The notes beneath the pieces are model-generated. The model saw only the letters and a program-made list of their open reading frames with translations, was not told the origin of the DNA and searched no databases. Of a stretch of DNA of 64,000 nucleotides, positions 24,482 to 34,212 are shown in pieces. Numbering within the stretch: the first letter of the stretch is position 1; the number at the start of each line of letters is the position of its first letter. The position numbers and the translations under genes are program-made. Source of the DNA: Arthrobacter sp. 31Y (GTDB lineage Bacteria; Actinomycetota; Actinomycetes; Actinomycetales; Micrococcaceae); assembly GCF_000526335.1 (NCBI RefSeq), contig NZ_JAFW01000001.1, positions 1,612,001 through 1,676,000 on the forward strand, given 5' to 3'.

Positions 24482-25675
24482 CTATTTCGCGCCCAGAGCC
24501 TGAAGATCCCCGATCCCCTTAGTGACGGCTGGAACCTCCGTCACCACGCTCCTGTTCCGCGCAGATTCTTCGACGGCAGCCAACACCCGCTGAATCTGTA
24601 ACCCATCAGCGAACGACGGCGATGGCTGGCTTCCGTCGCGAATGGCAAGCAAGAAGTCGCGAACCTGGTGCGTGAAGGTGTGTTCCCAGCCGATGACGTG
24701 ACCCTGCGGCCACCATGCTGCAGCGTAGGGATGCTCGGGCTCATTGACCAGGATCCGCCGGAACCCCTGCTCCCGCACCGGAAGCGTAGCGTCCAGGAAG
24801 CCGAGCTCGTTCAGGTTCTCCAGATCGAACGTCAGCGAACCCAAAGACCCGTAGATCTCTATCTTCAAAGAGTTCTTCTGTCCGGTAGCCACTCGTGACG
24901 CTTCTACCGACGCGCTGAGGCCGCCGGTCATCCCCAAAGTGGCCCACGCGGCGTCGTCGACTGTCACCTTCTCCAGCCCAGCGGCACTGGGGCGTTCGGC
25001 CACAAACGTCCGCAACGTCCCCGTCACTTCAGTGACCGTCTGGCCCGTGAGGTGCTGGACTTGGTCGATGGCGTGCGAGGCGATATCCCCCAGCGCTCCA
25101 GAGCCGGCCGTCTCCTTGCGGAGCCGCCAACTCATGGGGGCGTCGACGTCGGAAAGCCAGTCCTGCAGGTACGCGGCGCGAACGTGCCGCACGGTTCCGA
25201 GACGTCCTTCGGCAATCAGCTCCCGAGCCAGTGACAGTGCAGGAACCCGACGGTAGTTAAAACCGATCATCGACTGTACGCCCCGGGCCTGGGCGGAAGC
25301 GGCCGCTTCCGCCATCAATTCGGCCTCACCCAGAGTGTTGGCGAGCGGCTTCTCCACGAGCACATGCTTCCCGGCAGCCAAAGCCGCGATGGCGATTTCG
25401 GCGTGCATCCAACCGGGCGCGCAGATGTCCACAATGTCGATGTCGTCCCGCGAAATCACGGAACGCCAGTCCGTGGCGGATTCGGCCCAGCCATACTTGG
25501 CGGCAGCCGCGGCCACGGCCGAGGCGTCCCGGCCGACGAGCACTTTCTGCTCGAAGGCCGGGACGTCGAAGAAGCTGGCTACATTCCGCCACGCATTCGA
25601 ATGGGCCTTGCCCATGAAGGCGTAACCGAACACGGCCACACCCAGCGGACGGCCACTAGGAAGAGAAACGGTCAT
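24482..25675 (-). CDS. Gfo/Idh/MocA-family oxidoreductase
   Basis: 397 residues. N-terminal Rossmann fold with GVAVFGYAFMGKAHSNAW (12-29 region) and the family EKP motif in HVLVEKPLANT. The C-terminal alpha/beta domain has conserved SWRLRKETAGSGALGDIASH (sugar-binding His). NAD(P)-dependent oxidation of a sugar or polyol, with inositol- or glucoside-type substrates typical. It is the last gene of the operon, 3 bp after the ThuA stop. Confidence 0.85.
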   Translation of the reverse strand: MTVSLPSGRPLGVAVFGYAFMGKAHSNAWRNVASFFDVPAFEQKVLVGRDASAVAAAAAKYGWAESATDWRSVISRDDIDIVDICAPGWMHAEIAIAALAAGKHVLVEKPLANTLGEAELMAEAAASAQARGVQSMIGFNYRRVPALSLARELIAEGRLGTVRHVRAAYLQDWLSDVDAPMSWRLRKETAGSGALGDIASHAIDQVQHLTGQTVTEVTGTLRTFVAERPSAAGLEKVTVDDAAWATLGMTGGLSASVEASRVATGQKNSLKIEIYGSLGSLTFDLENLNELGFLDATLPVREQGFRRILVNEPEHPYAAAWWPQGHVIGWEHTFTHQVRDFLLAIRDGSQPSPSFADGLQIQRVLAAVEESARNRSVVTEVPAVTKGIGDLQALGAK

Positions 25676-25678
25676 GGC

Positions 25679-26422
25679 CTACTCGAACCAGCCCCGCGCA
25701 GGGTTACTAACCTCCGGCGCCTCCCGGAACACACCAGGCTGCGCCACCCAGCCAACACCGTTGGCGATGACCTTCTGGATCTGCGGCTGGTGGTACACCG
25801 GGTATTCCTGGTCGCCGGGGCTGAAGTAGAAGATCCGGCCCTTGCCGCGCGAGAACGTCACGCCGGAGCGGAACACCTCTCCCCCGGTGAACGAGCTGAT
25901 GAAGATAAGGTCATCGGGCTCCGGGATGTCGAACAGTTCGCCGTACATTTCCTGCTGCGGAATCACGATGGGGCTTTCAATGCCCGCCGCGATTGGGTGC
26001 GAAGGCTTGACCGTCCACACGAGCTCACGTTCGCCCTCGTTGCGCCACTTCAGCGAGCAGGTGGTCCCCAGCAATCGAGTGAAGATCTTGGCGAAATGCC
26101 CGGAGTGCAGCACCACCAGTCCCATGCCGCCGAGGACGTGGCGCTGCACTCGCTCCACCACCTCGTCGCTGACTTCCTGATGCGCGATATGCCCCCACCA
26201 CAGCAGCACATCGGTCTGCTCCAGGACTTCCTCGGAAAGGCCATGCTCGGGATCGGCCAGGGTGGCGGTGGAGATTTCGGAGTCCGGGTAGAAGCCGCGG
26301 AGTCCGGCGGCGATAGCGCCGTGGATCCCTTCCGGGTACATCTCACCGATGGTTGCGGGCTCGTTGCGGGCCTCGTGAACGGCCTCGTTCCAGACGACGA
26401 CCTTCAGTTTTGAATCAGACAT
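25679..26422 (-). CDS. ThuA-domain protein (sugar utilisation)
   Basis: 247 residues. Class I GATase-like fold of the ThuA family: [38 protein letters not shown], and the C-terminal [17 protein letters not shown]. ThuA-type proteins accompany disaccharide-catabolic Gfo/Idh enzymes and 3-ketosugar metabolism. It abuts the upstream oxidoreductase (stop and start adjoin) and the downstream one. The exact reaction is not established. Confidence 0.85.
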   Translation of the reverse strand: MSDSKLKVVVWNEAVHEARNEPATIGEMYPEGIHGAIAAGLRGFYPDSEISTATLADPEHGLSEEVLEQTDVLLWWGHIAHQEVSDEVVERVQRHVLGGMGLVVLHSGHFAKIFTRLLGTTCSLKWRNEGERELVWTVKPSHPIAAGIESPIVIPQQEMYGELFDIPEPDDLIFISSFTGGEVFRSGVTFSRGKGRIFYFSPGDQEYPVYHQPQIQKVIANGVGWVAQPGVFREAPEVSNPARGWFE

Positions 26423-27526
26423 TTAGAGCACCACTTCACGTTGTTCGAGGGCGGATTTGTAGCAGGCATCAAGGACCAGCGCGCGGCTGAGGGCAAGCGA
26501 ACCGTCGTGGCTTCCCCACACGGTCTCGCCACCGCGGACGGCCGCAATGAAGTCGTCGACGACGGCCTGGTGGGCTCGCCCCGGTTCAGCCACCACCTCG
26601 AAGTCGGCGTTTTCGCCGTCCTTCTCCGTGAAGATGTGAACGTCCGCTACCGGGTTCTCGGAGGCGCCGACCGAGCGCAAGTCCGCTCCGCCGTCGGTCC
26701 CGTAAACGGTGAAGTCCATCAGGTCTCGCTCGTCGCGGTACGTGGCCCATCCGGCTTCCAGGATCAGCGTGCCGCCGCCTTCCAGCCGGATGAACGCGGA
26801 GGCGAAGTCCTCCACTTCAAACTTGTGGCTGGAGTTCGACGCCGTGTACCGGGCGTTGCCGCCGAGGCCGCGCGGACCGAGTTCGGAGTGCGTCGACGCC
26901 GAGACCGCCAGGACCTTCGGCTCCCCCAGCAGGTGCAGGGAGTAGTCCAGCACGTGAACGCCGATGTCAGCGAGCGGACCGCCGCCGGCAAGTTCCGGAT
27001 TGGTGAACCAGCTGCCGAGCATCGGAATGCCCTGGCGCCGGAGCCACGATGCTTTGGCGTAGTACGGGCGACCCAGCGTGCCGGCGTCGATCACTTCCTT
27101 GAGCGCCTGGATGTCGCCGCGACGGCGGTGGTTGAACGCAACGTCCAGGACTCGTCCAGCCTTGCGGGCAGCGTCCACCATCTGTTGACCTTCGACGGCG
27201 TTGCGCGCCAACGGCTTTTCGCTCAGCACGTGCAGTCCCCGCTCGAGCGACGCAATGGCGATGGGCGCGTGCAGGAACGTCGGCACGGCGACGCTGACGG
27301 CGTCGAGGCCTTCGAGCTCGATCATGTCTTCCCAGCGGGCGAAGGCGTGCGGAATGCTGTATTCCTCCTTCAGCTGGGCAAGGAGGTCAGCTTCCATGCC
27401 CGCGACGGCGACAATCTCGACGCCGGGGATGGTGCTGTACGCCTTGAGGTGCTGCTGGCCGGCCCAACCAATGCCCACAACTCCCACCTTGAGGGTTGCG
27501 GACGGGGGCTGCTGCTGAATGCTCAC
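26423..27526 (-). CDS. Gfo/Idh/MocA-family oxidoreductase
   Basis: 367 residues from GTG 27526 (AACAGGAACAAC upstream; a longer in-frame start lies inside the permease gene). Rossmann motif VGVVGIGWAGQQHL, EKP motif LHVLSEKPLARN, and the substrate-domain ELAGGGPLADIGVHVLDYS with the active-site His. It is a paralogue by family of the enzyme two genes downstream. Two such enzymes plus ThuA suggest stepwise oxidation/epimerisation through a keto-sugar. Confidence 0.85.
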   Translation of the reverse strand: MSIQQQPPSATLKVGVVGIGWAGQQHLKAYSTIPGVEIVAVAGMEADLLAQLKEEYSIPHAFARWEDMIELEGLDAVSVAVPTFLHAPIAIASLERGLHVLSEKPLARNAVEGQQMVDAARKAGRVLDVAFNHRRRGDIQALKEVIDAGTLGRPYYAKASWLRRQGIPMLGSWFTNPELAGGGPLADIGVHVLDYSLHLLGEPKVLAVSASTHSELGPRGLGGNARYTASNSSHKFEVEDFASAFIRLEGGGTLILEAGWATYRDERDLMDFTVYGTDGGADLRSVGASENPVADVHIFTEKDGENADFEVVAEPGRAHQAVVDDFIAAVRGGETVWGSHDGSLALSRALVLDACYKSALEQREVVL

Positions 27527-27567
27527 GTTGTTCCTGTTCTTTCTGTGGTTACTTGGTTTGAAAGGCG

Positions 27568-28467
27568 TTAGCCCTTGACCGCACCGGCCGTCATGCCCGA
27601 AACGATGCGCTTCTGGCACACGAGCACCAGGATCACGAGCGGGATGGTGATGATCACCGACGCTGCGCTGATGGTGCCGAGGGGTTGGTCGAACTCGCTG
27701 GTTCCGCTGAAAAACGCAATCGCGACCGGCACGGGCCGGGCTTCCGGCGAGGTGGTCAGAGTGACGGCCAGGAGGAATTCGTTCCAGACCGAGATGAACA
27801 CCAGGATCGCCGTCGTCGCCAGGCCGGGGACCGCCAGCGGCAGGATGACCTTGCGGAAGGCGACAAACGGTGTGGCGCCATCCATGTACGCGGATTCCTC
27901 CAGCTCACGCGGAATCTCCTTGAAGAACGACGTCAGCGTGTAGATCGCCAGCGGCAACGCGAACGTCAGCTTCGGGATGATGAGGCCCAGCAAGGTGTCG
28001 TACAGCCCGATATCACGCCAGATGGAGAACATCGGGGCCGCGATGGCGATGGCCGGGAACGTGGTGACCGAGAGGATCAGCGTCAGGATCATCGCCTTGC
28101 GGCGCATCTTCAGCCGGGCCAGTGCGTAGGCGGCAAAGGATGCGAAGACCAGCGCCACCGTTGTAGTCACGACGGCGATGATCACCGAATTGCGCAAGGC
28201 CAGGAGGAACTCGGGGTTCTGGAAGACCACCAGATAGTTCTCGAGTGTCGGCTGGCTCGGGAAGAGCTCGCCTTGGGACAGGCTCGCGCCCTTCTTAAGG
28301 GAGGTGTTGACCAACCAGTAGAACGGGATCAGCGAGAAAGCCATGACGGCCACCACGACCACCCACACCAGTGGATGCAGTTTCGATTCCCCACGCAAGC
28401 GACGCTTCGGCGCCTTGGGGCGCGTGGCGAGTTCCGCCGTCGGGCGTTCAGCGGTCAGTGTGCTCAT
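27568..28467 (-). CDS. Carbohydrate ABC transporter permease (MalG type)
   Basis: 299 residues from ATG 28467, which overlaps the previous stop (ATGA); a longer frame exists but is shadow. Six helices. The EAA loop (ELEESAYMDGATPFVAFRKV) couples to the ATPase. N-terminal cytoplasmic tail is Pro/Arg-rich. Partner of the permease upstream in a CUT1-type importer. No ATP-binding subunit is encoded here, so a shared MsiK-like ATPase is probable. Confidence 0.88.
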   Translation of the reverse strand: MSTLTAERPTAELATRPKAPKRRLRGESKLHPLVWVVVVAVMAFSLIPFYWLVNTSLKKGASLSQGELFPSQPTLENYLVVFQNPEFLLALRNSVIIAVVTTTVALVFASFAAYALARLKMRRKAMILTLILSVTTFPAIAIAAPMFSIWRDIGLYDTLLGLIIPKLTFALPLAIYTLTSFFKEIPRELEESAYMDGATPFVAFRKVILPLAVPGLATTAILVFISVWNEFLLAVTLTTSPEARPVPVAIAFFSGTSEFDQPLGTISAASVIITIPLVILVLVCQKRIVSGMTAGAVKG

Positions 28468-29405
28468 TGTTCCTCCTTCGCGACGTCGCGGATGTTGCCG
28501 CCGGCGAAGCGGACGTAGATGACCGAGACCACCATGACGGTGAGGAAGGTCAGGATGGAGAGCGCCGACCCTTCGCCCACCAGCCGGTTTTCGCGCAGCT
28601 GGGTGTAGGCGAGCATGGACATGGATTCGGTGCCGTTGGCGCCGCGGGTGAGGACGAACGGCAGGTCGAAGACGCGGAGGGCATCCATGGTGCGGAAGAT
28701 CGCGGCGAGGACGATCGCCGGACGCAGCAGCGGCAGGGTGATGTTCACGAAGGTCTGCCATTTGCTGGCGCCGTCGAGTTCCGCGGCCTCGTACGTTTCG
28801 GCGGAGATGACTTGCAGGCCGGCCAGGATGATGAGTGCCGCGAAGGGAGTGGTCTTCCAGACGTCGGCCATGACGATCACAGCCATCGCGTAGCCGTGCT
28901 CACCGAGCCAGACGACGTCGCCGCCCGGTAGCCCAAGGGTGGAAAGGACGTTGGTGACCAGGCCCATTTTGGGCTGGAACATCGTTTGCCAGGTGATGGC
29001 GCTGACCACGGTGATGATCGCGTACGGAAGCAGAACCACGGTGCGCAGGACGGCGCGGCCCTTGAACGCGAGGTTGAGCAGGAGCGCCATGGCCGTGCCG
29101 AGGATGAGTTCCAGGCTGACAGAGAGGCCAGCGAAGAGGAAGGTCTGGCCGAAAGCAGCCCACCACTCTTGGCTGCTCAGCGCGGTGATGTAGTTTTCCA
29201 GGCCGACGAAGCGGGACAGGCCGGCGGTGCGGACACTGTACTGGTTGAGCGAGAGCCAGATCGCGTAGCCGATGGGGACCGCCGCAACCAGCGCCATGAT
29301 GACCAGCGACGGCGCGGTCATACGGAACGCGAGCTTGCGTTCGGCGCGGTCGCGGCCGTTTGTTTTTGCTGGGCCGCGGCTTGGCGGGATTGTTTTGATG
29401 GCCAT
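28464..29405 (-). CDS. Carbohydrate ABC transporter permease (MalF type)
   Basis: 313 residues, six helices. The EAA loop reads TYEAAELDGASKWQTFVNI. The N-terminus is basic (AERKLAFRMTAPSLV). It starts 2 bp after the substrate-binding protein stop and overlaps the second permease by ATGA. Confidence 0.88.
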   Translation of the reverse strand: MAIKTIPPSRGPAKTNGRDRAERKLAFRMTAPSLVIMALVAAVPIGYAIWLSLNQYSVRTAGLSRFVGLENYITALSSQEWWAAFGQTFLFAGLSVSLELILGTAMALLLNLAFKGRAVLRTVVLLPYAIITVVSAITWQTMFQPKMGLVTNVLSTLGLPGGDVVWLGEHGYAMAVIVMADVWKTTPFAALIILAGLQVISAETYEAAELDGASKWQTFVNITLPLLRPAIVLAAIFRTMDALRVFDLPFVLTRGANGTESMSMLAYTQLRENRLVGEGSALSILTFLTVMVVSVIYVRFAGGNIRDVAKEEQ

Positions 29406-29407
29406 AG

Positions 29408-30730
29408 CTAGAAGCTCGCCTTGGCGGTGGTGATTTCCTCGGCCATCTTCTGCACGGCTTCCTCGGTGGAGGCGGTGCCGGAGAGGACGGCATAGACGTT
29501 CTTGTAGATCGCCTGGCTGATCTGCGGGTACACCGGGGAGATCGGGCGCGGCTTGGCACCCTTCACTGAGGCGAGGAGTTCCGTGGCGAACGGCATCTTC
29601 TGGAGTACCGCGGCGTCAGAGTAGGCAGCTTCGTTGACCGGGGCCTGTGAGTAGTCCATGGCCACGTGCTTCTGCCACTCCGGGCTGGTGGCGTAGTCGA
29701 TGAACGCGACAGCCCCGGCCTGGTTGGTGGAGTGGGCCGAGATCGCAAGGTTCCAGCCGCCGAGCACGCCGGAGGCCTTGCCGCCTTCCCATGCGGGCAG
29801 CGGCGCGACGGCGAAGCTGGACGCCAGCGGTGTCGCGTTGAGCAGGCGGTACACGTGCGGCCAGTTGCGCTGGTATCCGAAGTCGCCGGACTCGTAGGCG
29901 AGGCGGGCCGGGTCTTCGTTGTAGGTGAGGACGGCACGGTCGGCTGAGCCGTTCTTGAGTCCGTCGCTCATGAAGTTGAGGACGTCGCGGGTTTCCTTGG
30001 AGTCGATCTTGACGTCGCCTTGGTCGTTGAGGACCTCGCCGCCTGCGCTGTAGAGCATTTCGAGGAAGTTCACCGTGAGGCCCTCGTACTGTTTGCCCTG
30101 GTAGACGTACCCGTTGCCGGGAGCTTTGGCGGCTTCCGCGTAGAGCTGCTGCCAGGACTCGGGCTTGGCTACCTTGTCCTTCTGGTAGTAGATCAGTCCG
30201 GCGTTGGTGAAGAACGGCGAGCCCCAGTACTTGTCCTGGTACTTGGTGGTTTCCACAGTGGAGGGAATGAGCCGGTCCTTGTTGGCCTCCACCAGCTTGG
30301 TCTGGTCCAACAGCCAGCCTTGGGACGCGAACTCGGAAGTCCAGATGACGTCCGTGACGAAGAGGTCGCACTCGGTGGACTTGCCTTCGAGCCGCTGCAC
30401 AATCTGCGTCCGGGCTTCATCCGTGGTGGCGCCGATCTCGGTGTACTTGGCCGTGACCTTGCCGTTCGCCTTCGTGAAGGCCTCCGCCGTGCCCTTGTAG
30501 ATGCCGCTCGCGTCCTTGACGCCGCAGATATTGACTGCGCCGCTGGCATTAGCGCCCGACGCCGGGTCGGCAGTTGCCGCTTGCTCGGCACCTTGGGGTG
30601 CGGCTCCCCCGCCGCACGCGCTGAGGAGGAGGGCTGCTGCTATTGCGGTCGCTGCGAGGGTTTTGCGGTTTCGGGGTGCTGCGGTGTTGTTCTGGCTCTG
30701 GAGCGGGGAAGCAGGTCGGTTCAAGTCCAC
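29408..30730 (-). CDS. Sugar ABC transporter substrate-binding lipoprotein
   Basis: 440 residues from GTG 30730, preceded by AAAGGAGCCACTT. Lipobox LLLSACGGG follows a hydrophobic signal (about residues 25-43), so the protein is membrane-anchored outside the cell. The mature part is a CUT1-type (SBP family 1) solute-binding protein. First gene of the LacI-controlled operon. Ligand not predictable beyond a di- or oligosaccharide. Confidence 0.87.
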   Translation of the reverse strand: MDLNRPASPLQSQNNTAAPRNRKTLAATAIAAALLLSACGGGAAPQGAEQAATADPASGANASGAVNICGVKDASGIYKGTAEAFTKANGKVTAKYTEIGATTDEARTQIVQRLEGKSTECDLFVTDVIWTSEFASQGWLLDQTKLVEANKDRLIPSTVETTKYQDKYWGSPFFTNAGLIYYQKDKVAKPESWQQLYAEAAKAPGNGYVYQGKQYEGLTVNFLEMLYSAGGEVLNDQGDVKIDSKETRDVLNFMSDGLKNGSADRAVLTYNEDPARLAYESGDFGYQRNWPHVYRLLNATPLASSFAVAPLPAWEGGKASGVLGGWNLAISAHSTNQAGAVAFIDYATSPEWQKHVAMDYSQAPVNEAAYSDAAVLQKMPFATELLASVKGAKPRPISPVYPQISQAIYKNVYAVLSGTASTEEAVQKMAEEITTAKASF

Positions 30731-30829
30731 AAGTGGCTCCTTTGGGGTCTGTGGGCGGTGGGATTCAGTACGCGCTTTGGCTCTCCAGCGCACTGGGGTG
30801 GCTTCTTTGCCGGTGGTTCCTGTGATCCA

Positions 30830-30843
30830 TGGAATCGATTCCA
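30830..30843. promoter_or_regulatory. LacI-type operator O1
   Basis: Perfect 14-bp palindrome TGGAATCGATTCCA with the central CG typical of LacI/CcpA-like sites. It lies 100 bp upstream of the substrate-binding protein start, within the divergent/serial region next to the LacI gene. Confidence 0.8.
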
Positions 30844-30874
30844 AATATGCTCAAAAGAATTGGCCTTGCGGCCG

Positions 30875-30888
30875 TGGAATCGATTCCA
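30875..30888. promoter_or_regulatory. LacI-type operator O2
   Basis: Second identical copy of TGGAATCGATTCCA, centre-to-centre 45 bp from the first, so both lie on nearly the same DNA face. Two perfect operators suggest looping or cooperative repression of the sugar operon and possibly of the regulator. Confidence 0.8.
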
Positions 30889-30928
30889 AAGTAGTGTGAC
30901 AGGGACCACTGAGGGCTGTCAACCCTCT

Positions 30929-31924
30929 TTATTTGGTGGAGTCCCTGATGACGAGCTCGTGTGGGAGGAAGGTTCTTCCCTTGCGATGTGAGCCCTCGAC
31001 GGTCATCCGCTCCAGGAGTTCAGCGAAGGCTACGCGGCCCATCTCGTAGGCTGGTTGGCGGACTGTGGTCAGCTCCGGGACGCACATTTCTGCTTGGGCG
31101 GAGTCATCGAAGCCTGCGACGGCGATGTCTTGTGGAACTCTGAGTCCGGCATCAGTGAGTTCCCGAACGCCCCCGGCAGCGACGACGTCGGTCCCGCAGA
31201 AGACCGCATCTGGGAGGTCTCTTGTTTCCAGGAGTTTCTTCGTGAGATCGCGGCCGGCATGGAATCCGAAGTTGCCTTCGCCGAACAGGATCTGGCCTGG
31301 CTCCAAGCCTGCTTCCTCGAGTGCCTGGCGGAAGCCTTCCTCACGCAGCCGACCCGAGCGGGCGCCCCTATGGGCGAGCATGGCCAGCTTCTTAGCGCCG
31401 GTGTCGATCAGGTGCTTGGTGATGTCGTAACCTGCCTGGCGGTCATCGATCGACACTCCGAATGCTGCTTCGGCGTCCACGATTTCACAGACCTGGACCA
31501 CGTTCAGTTGCTCAGCGACGGTGTTGACGTCGTCGTCCGGCATCGTTGGCGAGAAGATCACCAGGCCGTCCACTGAGCCGTTGCGTAGCATGTCCACGAG
31601 TTGCTGCTCCCGGCCCAGGTCTCCGTCAGTGGCTGCGATGAGGCTGACGTAGCCGGAATCCGCGGCGGCGTCGCCTACTCCGCGGAAGACTTCATTGATG
31701 ACAAGGGAGTCGAGGTTTTTGGCGAGGGCAAGGACGCGCATGGTGCGATCTCTTCGGAGATCTCTTGCCGAGGCGAGTGGGCGGTAGCTGAGGTCCCGTA
31801 TTGCGGCGTTGACCTTCTTCTTGGCCGCCTCGCTGACAGCAGGGCTTCCGTTCAAGACGCGCGACACCGTCCCCACTGAAACACCCGCAGTCCTGGCGAC
31901 GTCTTGAACTGTCGGCCGAGCCAT
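30929..31924 (-). CDS. LacI-family transcriptional regulator
   Basis: 331 residues from ATG 31924, with GAAGGATAATCG before it. HTH and hinge: PTVQDVARTAGVSVGTVSRVLNGSPAVS, then LSYRPLASARDLRR. The periplasmic-binding-protein-like effector domain follows. It transcribes into the sugar operon (same strand), with both operators between them; it is probably the local repressor, induced by the imported sugar. Confidence 0.88.
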   Translation of the reverse strand: MARPTVQDVARTAGVSVGTVSRVLNGSPAVSEAAKKKVNAAIRDLSYRPLASARDLRRDRTMRVLALAKNLDSLVINEVFRGVGDAAADSGYVSLIAATDGDLGREQQLVDMLRNGSVDGLVIFSPTMPDDDVNTVAEQLNVVQVCEIVDAEAAFGVSIDDRQAGYDITKHLIDTGAKKLAMLAHRGARSGRLREEGFRQALEEAGLEPGQILFGEGNFGFHAGRDLTKKLLETRDLPDAVFCGTDVVAAGGVRELTDAGLRVPQDIAVAGFDDSAQAEMCVPELTTVRQPAYEMGRVAFAELLERMTVEGSHRKGRTFLPHELVIRDSTK

Positions 31925-32421
31925 TCGATTATCCTTCCGCGAGCGATTCTGCGGCTTCTGCACAATTGCCGTGGCATGCCCAGCGGCGCTCCTCAGCTTA
32001 GCCGGAGTATGGAAACCGGCCATGCCTGACGATCATCGCAATTCGACCGCTGACGCGATCGGTGCGTGCGGTCGTAGGTGAACCGACCCGTTGACGGGTT
32101 CGCGCCCCATCAGAACAGCGACATCAAGAATGAACAAACCTCGCACAATCTCGCTAAAGGTGCGAACTCATCAACATTGAGAAAATCGCAATGAGACGGT
32201 CTGCTTGGACATCGCGACCCCGGTACAGAGCCTTACGGATTGACCGAAGCCTTTACGAGAGGGGTCGAATTTAGAGGATCCTTTTTCGCGACGCCCTTGA
32301 CGCCCGAGTACCAAGCAATGACTGCCGCAGTGATACATGCACGGCGGAAACTATCGCCTCACACTGAAGAACCAGCTCAGCGCGCCGATAGCGGTTGTTA
32401 TGTAAAGTAAAACAGTGATTA

Positions 32422-32436
32422 TTGCATCTGGTGCAA
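32422..32436. promoter_or_regulatory. Palindrome TTGCA-N5-TGCAA (site 1)
   Basis: Exact TTGCATCTGGTGCAA dyad. Same class as the sites at 32622-32655. Confidence 0.4.
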
Positions 32437-32621
32437 GATCACCCCTCTCCTTCTCATCGGTCGCCGGGTCCGCGTCCCTCGAAGCCCAAATGCGCCCCTG
32501 AACTGCGGAAACGCAGATCCAACGGCTGTTGATGGTCGGTCTCAGGTCCATCGCGGCGGGACGAGAAGCTGAGATGCAACAGGCTGGCATGGCCCGTGAA
32601 TCCGCGGATTTGAGCGTGCCC

Positions 32622-32655
32622 TGCATTAATTGCATGGTTCTTGCATCCAATGCAA
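32622..32655. promoter_or_regulatory. Pair of TGCA-N5-TGCA palindromes (sites 2 and 3)
   Basis: Site 2 (32622-32634) is TGCA-TTAAT-TGCA. Site 3 (32641-32655) is TTGCAT-CCA-ATGCAA. They are 19-20 bp apart, about two helical turns, as for adjacent dimer sites. Confidence 0.45.
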
Positions 32656-33064
32656 TTTCCCAGGAGGCTCTGTGGCGGCCTCCGTCGCCGCGCACATACA
32701 GCGCGCGCTGTCCACCAGGTCCGCTAAAACTGAACCCAGAGAATAGGACTCCCAGCGATAAGTGCAGTTCCCGCTTGAACTCTGTTTATCTCATCAGATG
32801 AGTCAATTCGGCGACAATCCCTGGTCCTGTCGGGAGGGGCTGGATCGCCCGGATCTCCGCGGAATCGGGACCGTCGGTAGGCCTCCAGATCCCGCTGGCA
32901 GCCTCAGGGCTTACGGCCCCTAAGTTAGTCCTACCGGGTGCTGCCAGGCTCCTAACCCTGTCGCCACCAGCCGCGGATCGTTCATCCTCGGACCCTGCGG
33001 CCCTTGCCGCCTGTCTCGTGCGGTGCAGTCCGAATTCTAGGTCGGCTTGAGCCTCTTCCCCACA

Positions 33065-33094
33065 CCTCCGCCGCCCTTGAGCGGCGGCCGGAGG
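33065..33094 (-). terminator. Hairpin after DUF4062 gene
   Basis: GC-rich imperfect stem, CCTCC...CCGCC paired with GGCGG...GGAGG around CCTTGAGC. It lies 12 bp beyond the DUF4062 stop on the minus strand. Confidence 0.45.
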
Positions 33095-33105
33095 CTTCGA
33101 GGCGC

Positions 33106-34212
33106 CTAATCCTCGCCGAACGCAGTCCCTGAGTCAGCACTTTCATCGGCTTGCTTAGTTCGATCAGGGTCGCCGTTCTCAGGATCGCCCGAGTCCTCTG
33201 GGTCTTCGTCGTCTGAAGATTCCGCCAGAGTCACTCTGTGTACGCGTTTCAAGACCTCAGATCCATCAGCGGCGAGAGACCAATATTCCTCTTTGTCGCT
33301 CAGAGGATGTCGTTTTGTCGACGGCTGGACAAGATCCAGCGTCATGAGGTCTGCGAGAATAGTGCGCATTTGATTGACCGCAACAATGTCCCAACTCCGA
33401 TTTTTATCCGTTCGGAGAATCATCGCTAGAGTAGATGCCAAGCTGTCGACTGATGCCTCAACAATCATTTGCGGAGCAATGTGGCGGAATATTGTGAAAA
33501 GGTCTACCGTCGAATCCTTTTGCCACGGACCGAGATTTGTGTAGCGATAGGAGGGAGTCTTTTTTGTTGCGAACAAAATATCGAGTGTTTGCTTTATCTC
33601 ATCTAAGTGCTCTTTCTCAGACGCGGCCTTGGCTTGCGCCGCCTGCTTCCTCAGCTCCGCGTTCTCAGCACTCAGCCGGACGACTTCCTGCATTACTTCC
33701 GGGCCACCCCCGGCAGCGGAGGCTCTAACCCAGCCCTCACGAGGCCGTGCAGTGATTGCCTTCATCAATGCAACAGTGAACCGGCCGTGAAGGTCCTCCG
33801 CACTGGACCAGAAACTTACCGGTTTTTCGCGAATAAGACTCTTAAAAGCGTCGAGTGCTTTTTTAGGGCCAGTACTCGATTCGACATGCTGAGGGGGCCA
33901 ACTGGCTTTATCATCTATCACAAACCCAAGGATTGGAATTCCCTTCTCAACAGCGTATTCATACTCTTTTCGAGTGTAACTAACCCCATCATCAGCCATG
34001 GAACCGATTCGGTGAGCTGCTATTACGGCGTAATAGTCACTTTCCTCAATATGCTTTGCGATGATCTGCCACTGTTCCTCATCTGCGGCACTAAACATCT
34101 CCATCCCCACGGGAATGTGCCCCATTTCAAGAACTGCGCGAATTACTTGGTCACGCTCTACTTTTAGGTCCTCGTACGTCGAACTGATGAAGACCTGATA
34201 TTTCGCACTCAA
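33106..34212 (-). CDS. DUF4062-domain protein, putative defence sensor/effector
   Basis: 368 residues from TTG 34212, which has GGGGGA 7 bp upstream; the ATG at 34227 would overlap that RBS. The N-terminal 100 residues match DUF4062: YQVFISSTYEDLKVERDQVI, VGMEMFSAADEEQW, SDYYAVIAAHRIGS and YTRKEYEYAVEKGIPIL. This is a TIR/SLOG-like flavodoxin fold found on NTPase and defence proteins. A coiled coil follows at about 175-220 (VRLSAENAELRKQAAQAKAA) and then an acidic tail. Adjacent to a giant helicase on the same strand. A functional link is inference. Confidence 0.75.
   Translation of the reverse strand: MSAKYQVFISSTYEDLKVERDQVIRAVLEMGHIPVGMEMFSAADEEQWQIIAKHIEESDYYAVIAAHRIGSMADDGVSYTRKEYEYAVEKGIPILGFVIDDKASWPPQHVESSTGPKKALDAFKSLIREKPVSFWSSAEDLHGRFTVALMKAITARPREGWVRASAAGGGPEVMQEVVRLSAENAELRKQAAQAKAASEKEHLDEIKQTLDILFATKKTPSYRYTNLGPWQKDSTVDLFTIFRHIAPQMIVEASVDSLASTLAMILRTDKNRSWDIVAVNQMRTILADLMTLDLVQPSTKRHPLSDKEEYWSLAADGSEVLKRVHRVTLAESSDDEDPEDSGDPENGDPDRTKQADESADSGTAFGED

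Larger units (their letters stand above)
32025..33060. other. 1-kb gene-poor segment with operator-like palindromes
   Basis: No convincing gene. It holds TTGCA-N5-TGCAA palindromes (listed separately) and a weak minus-strand frame (32351-32695) whose last 25 residues form a membrane helix (AIITVLLYITTAIGALSWFF). That frame could encode a small tail-anchored protein but has no RBS. The segment marks the boundary between the metabolic block and the accessory island. Confidence 0.5.

Noticed and set aside
26441..27571. Plus-strand frame opposite the Gfo/Idh gene
   Set aside because: Mirror frame of a gene with Rossmann and EKP motifs.
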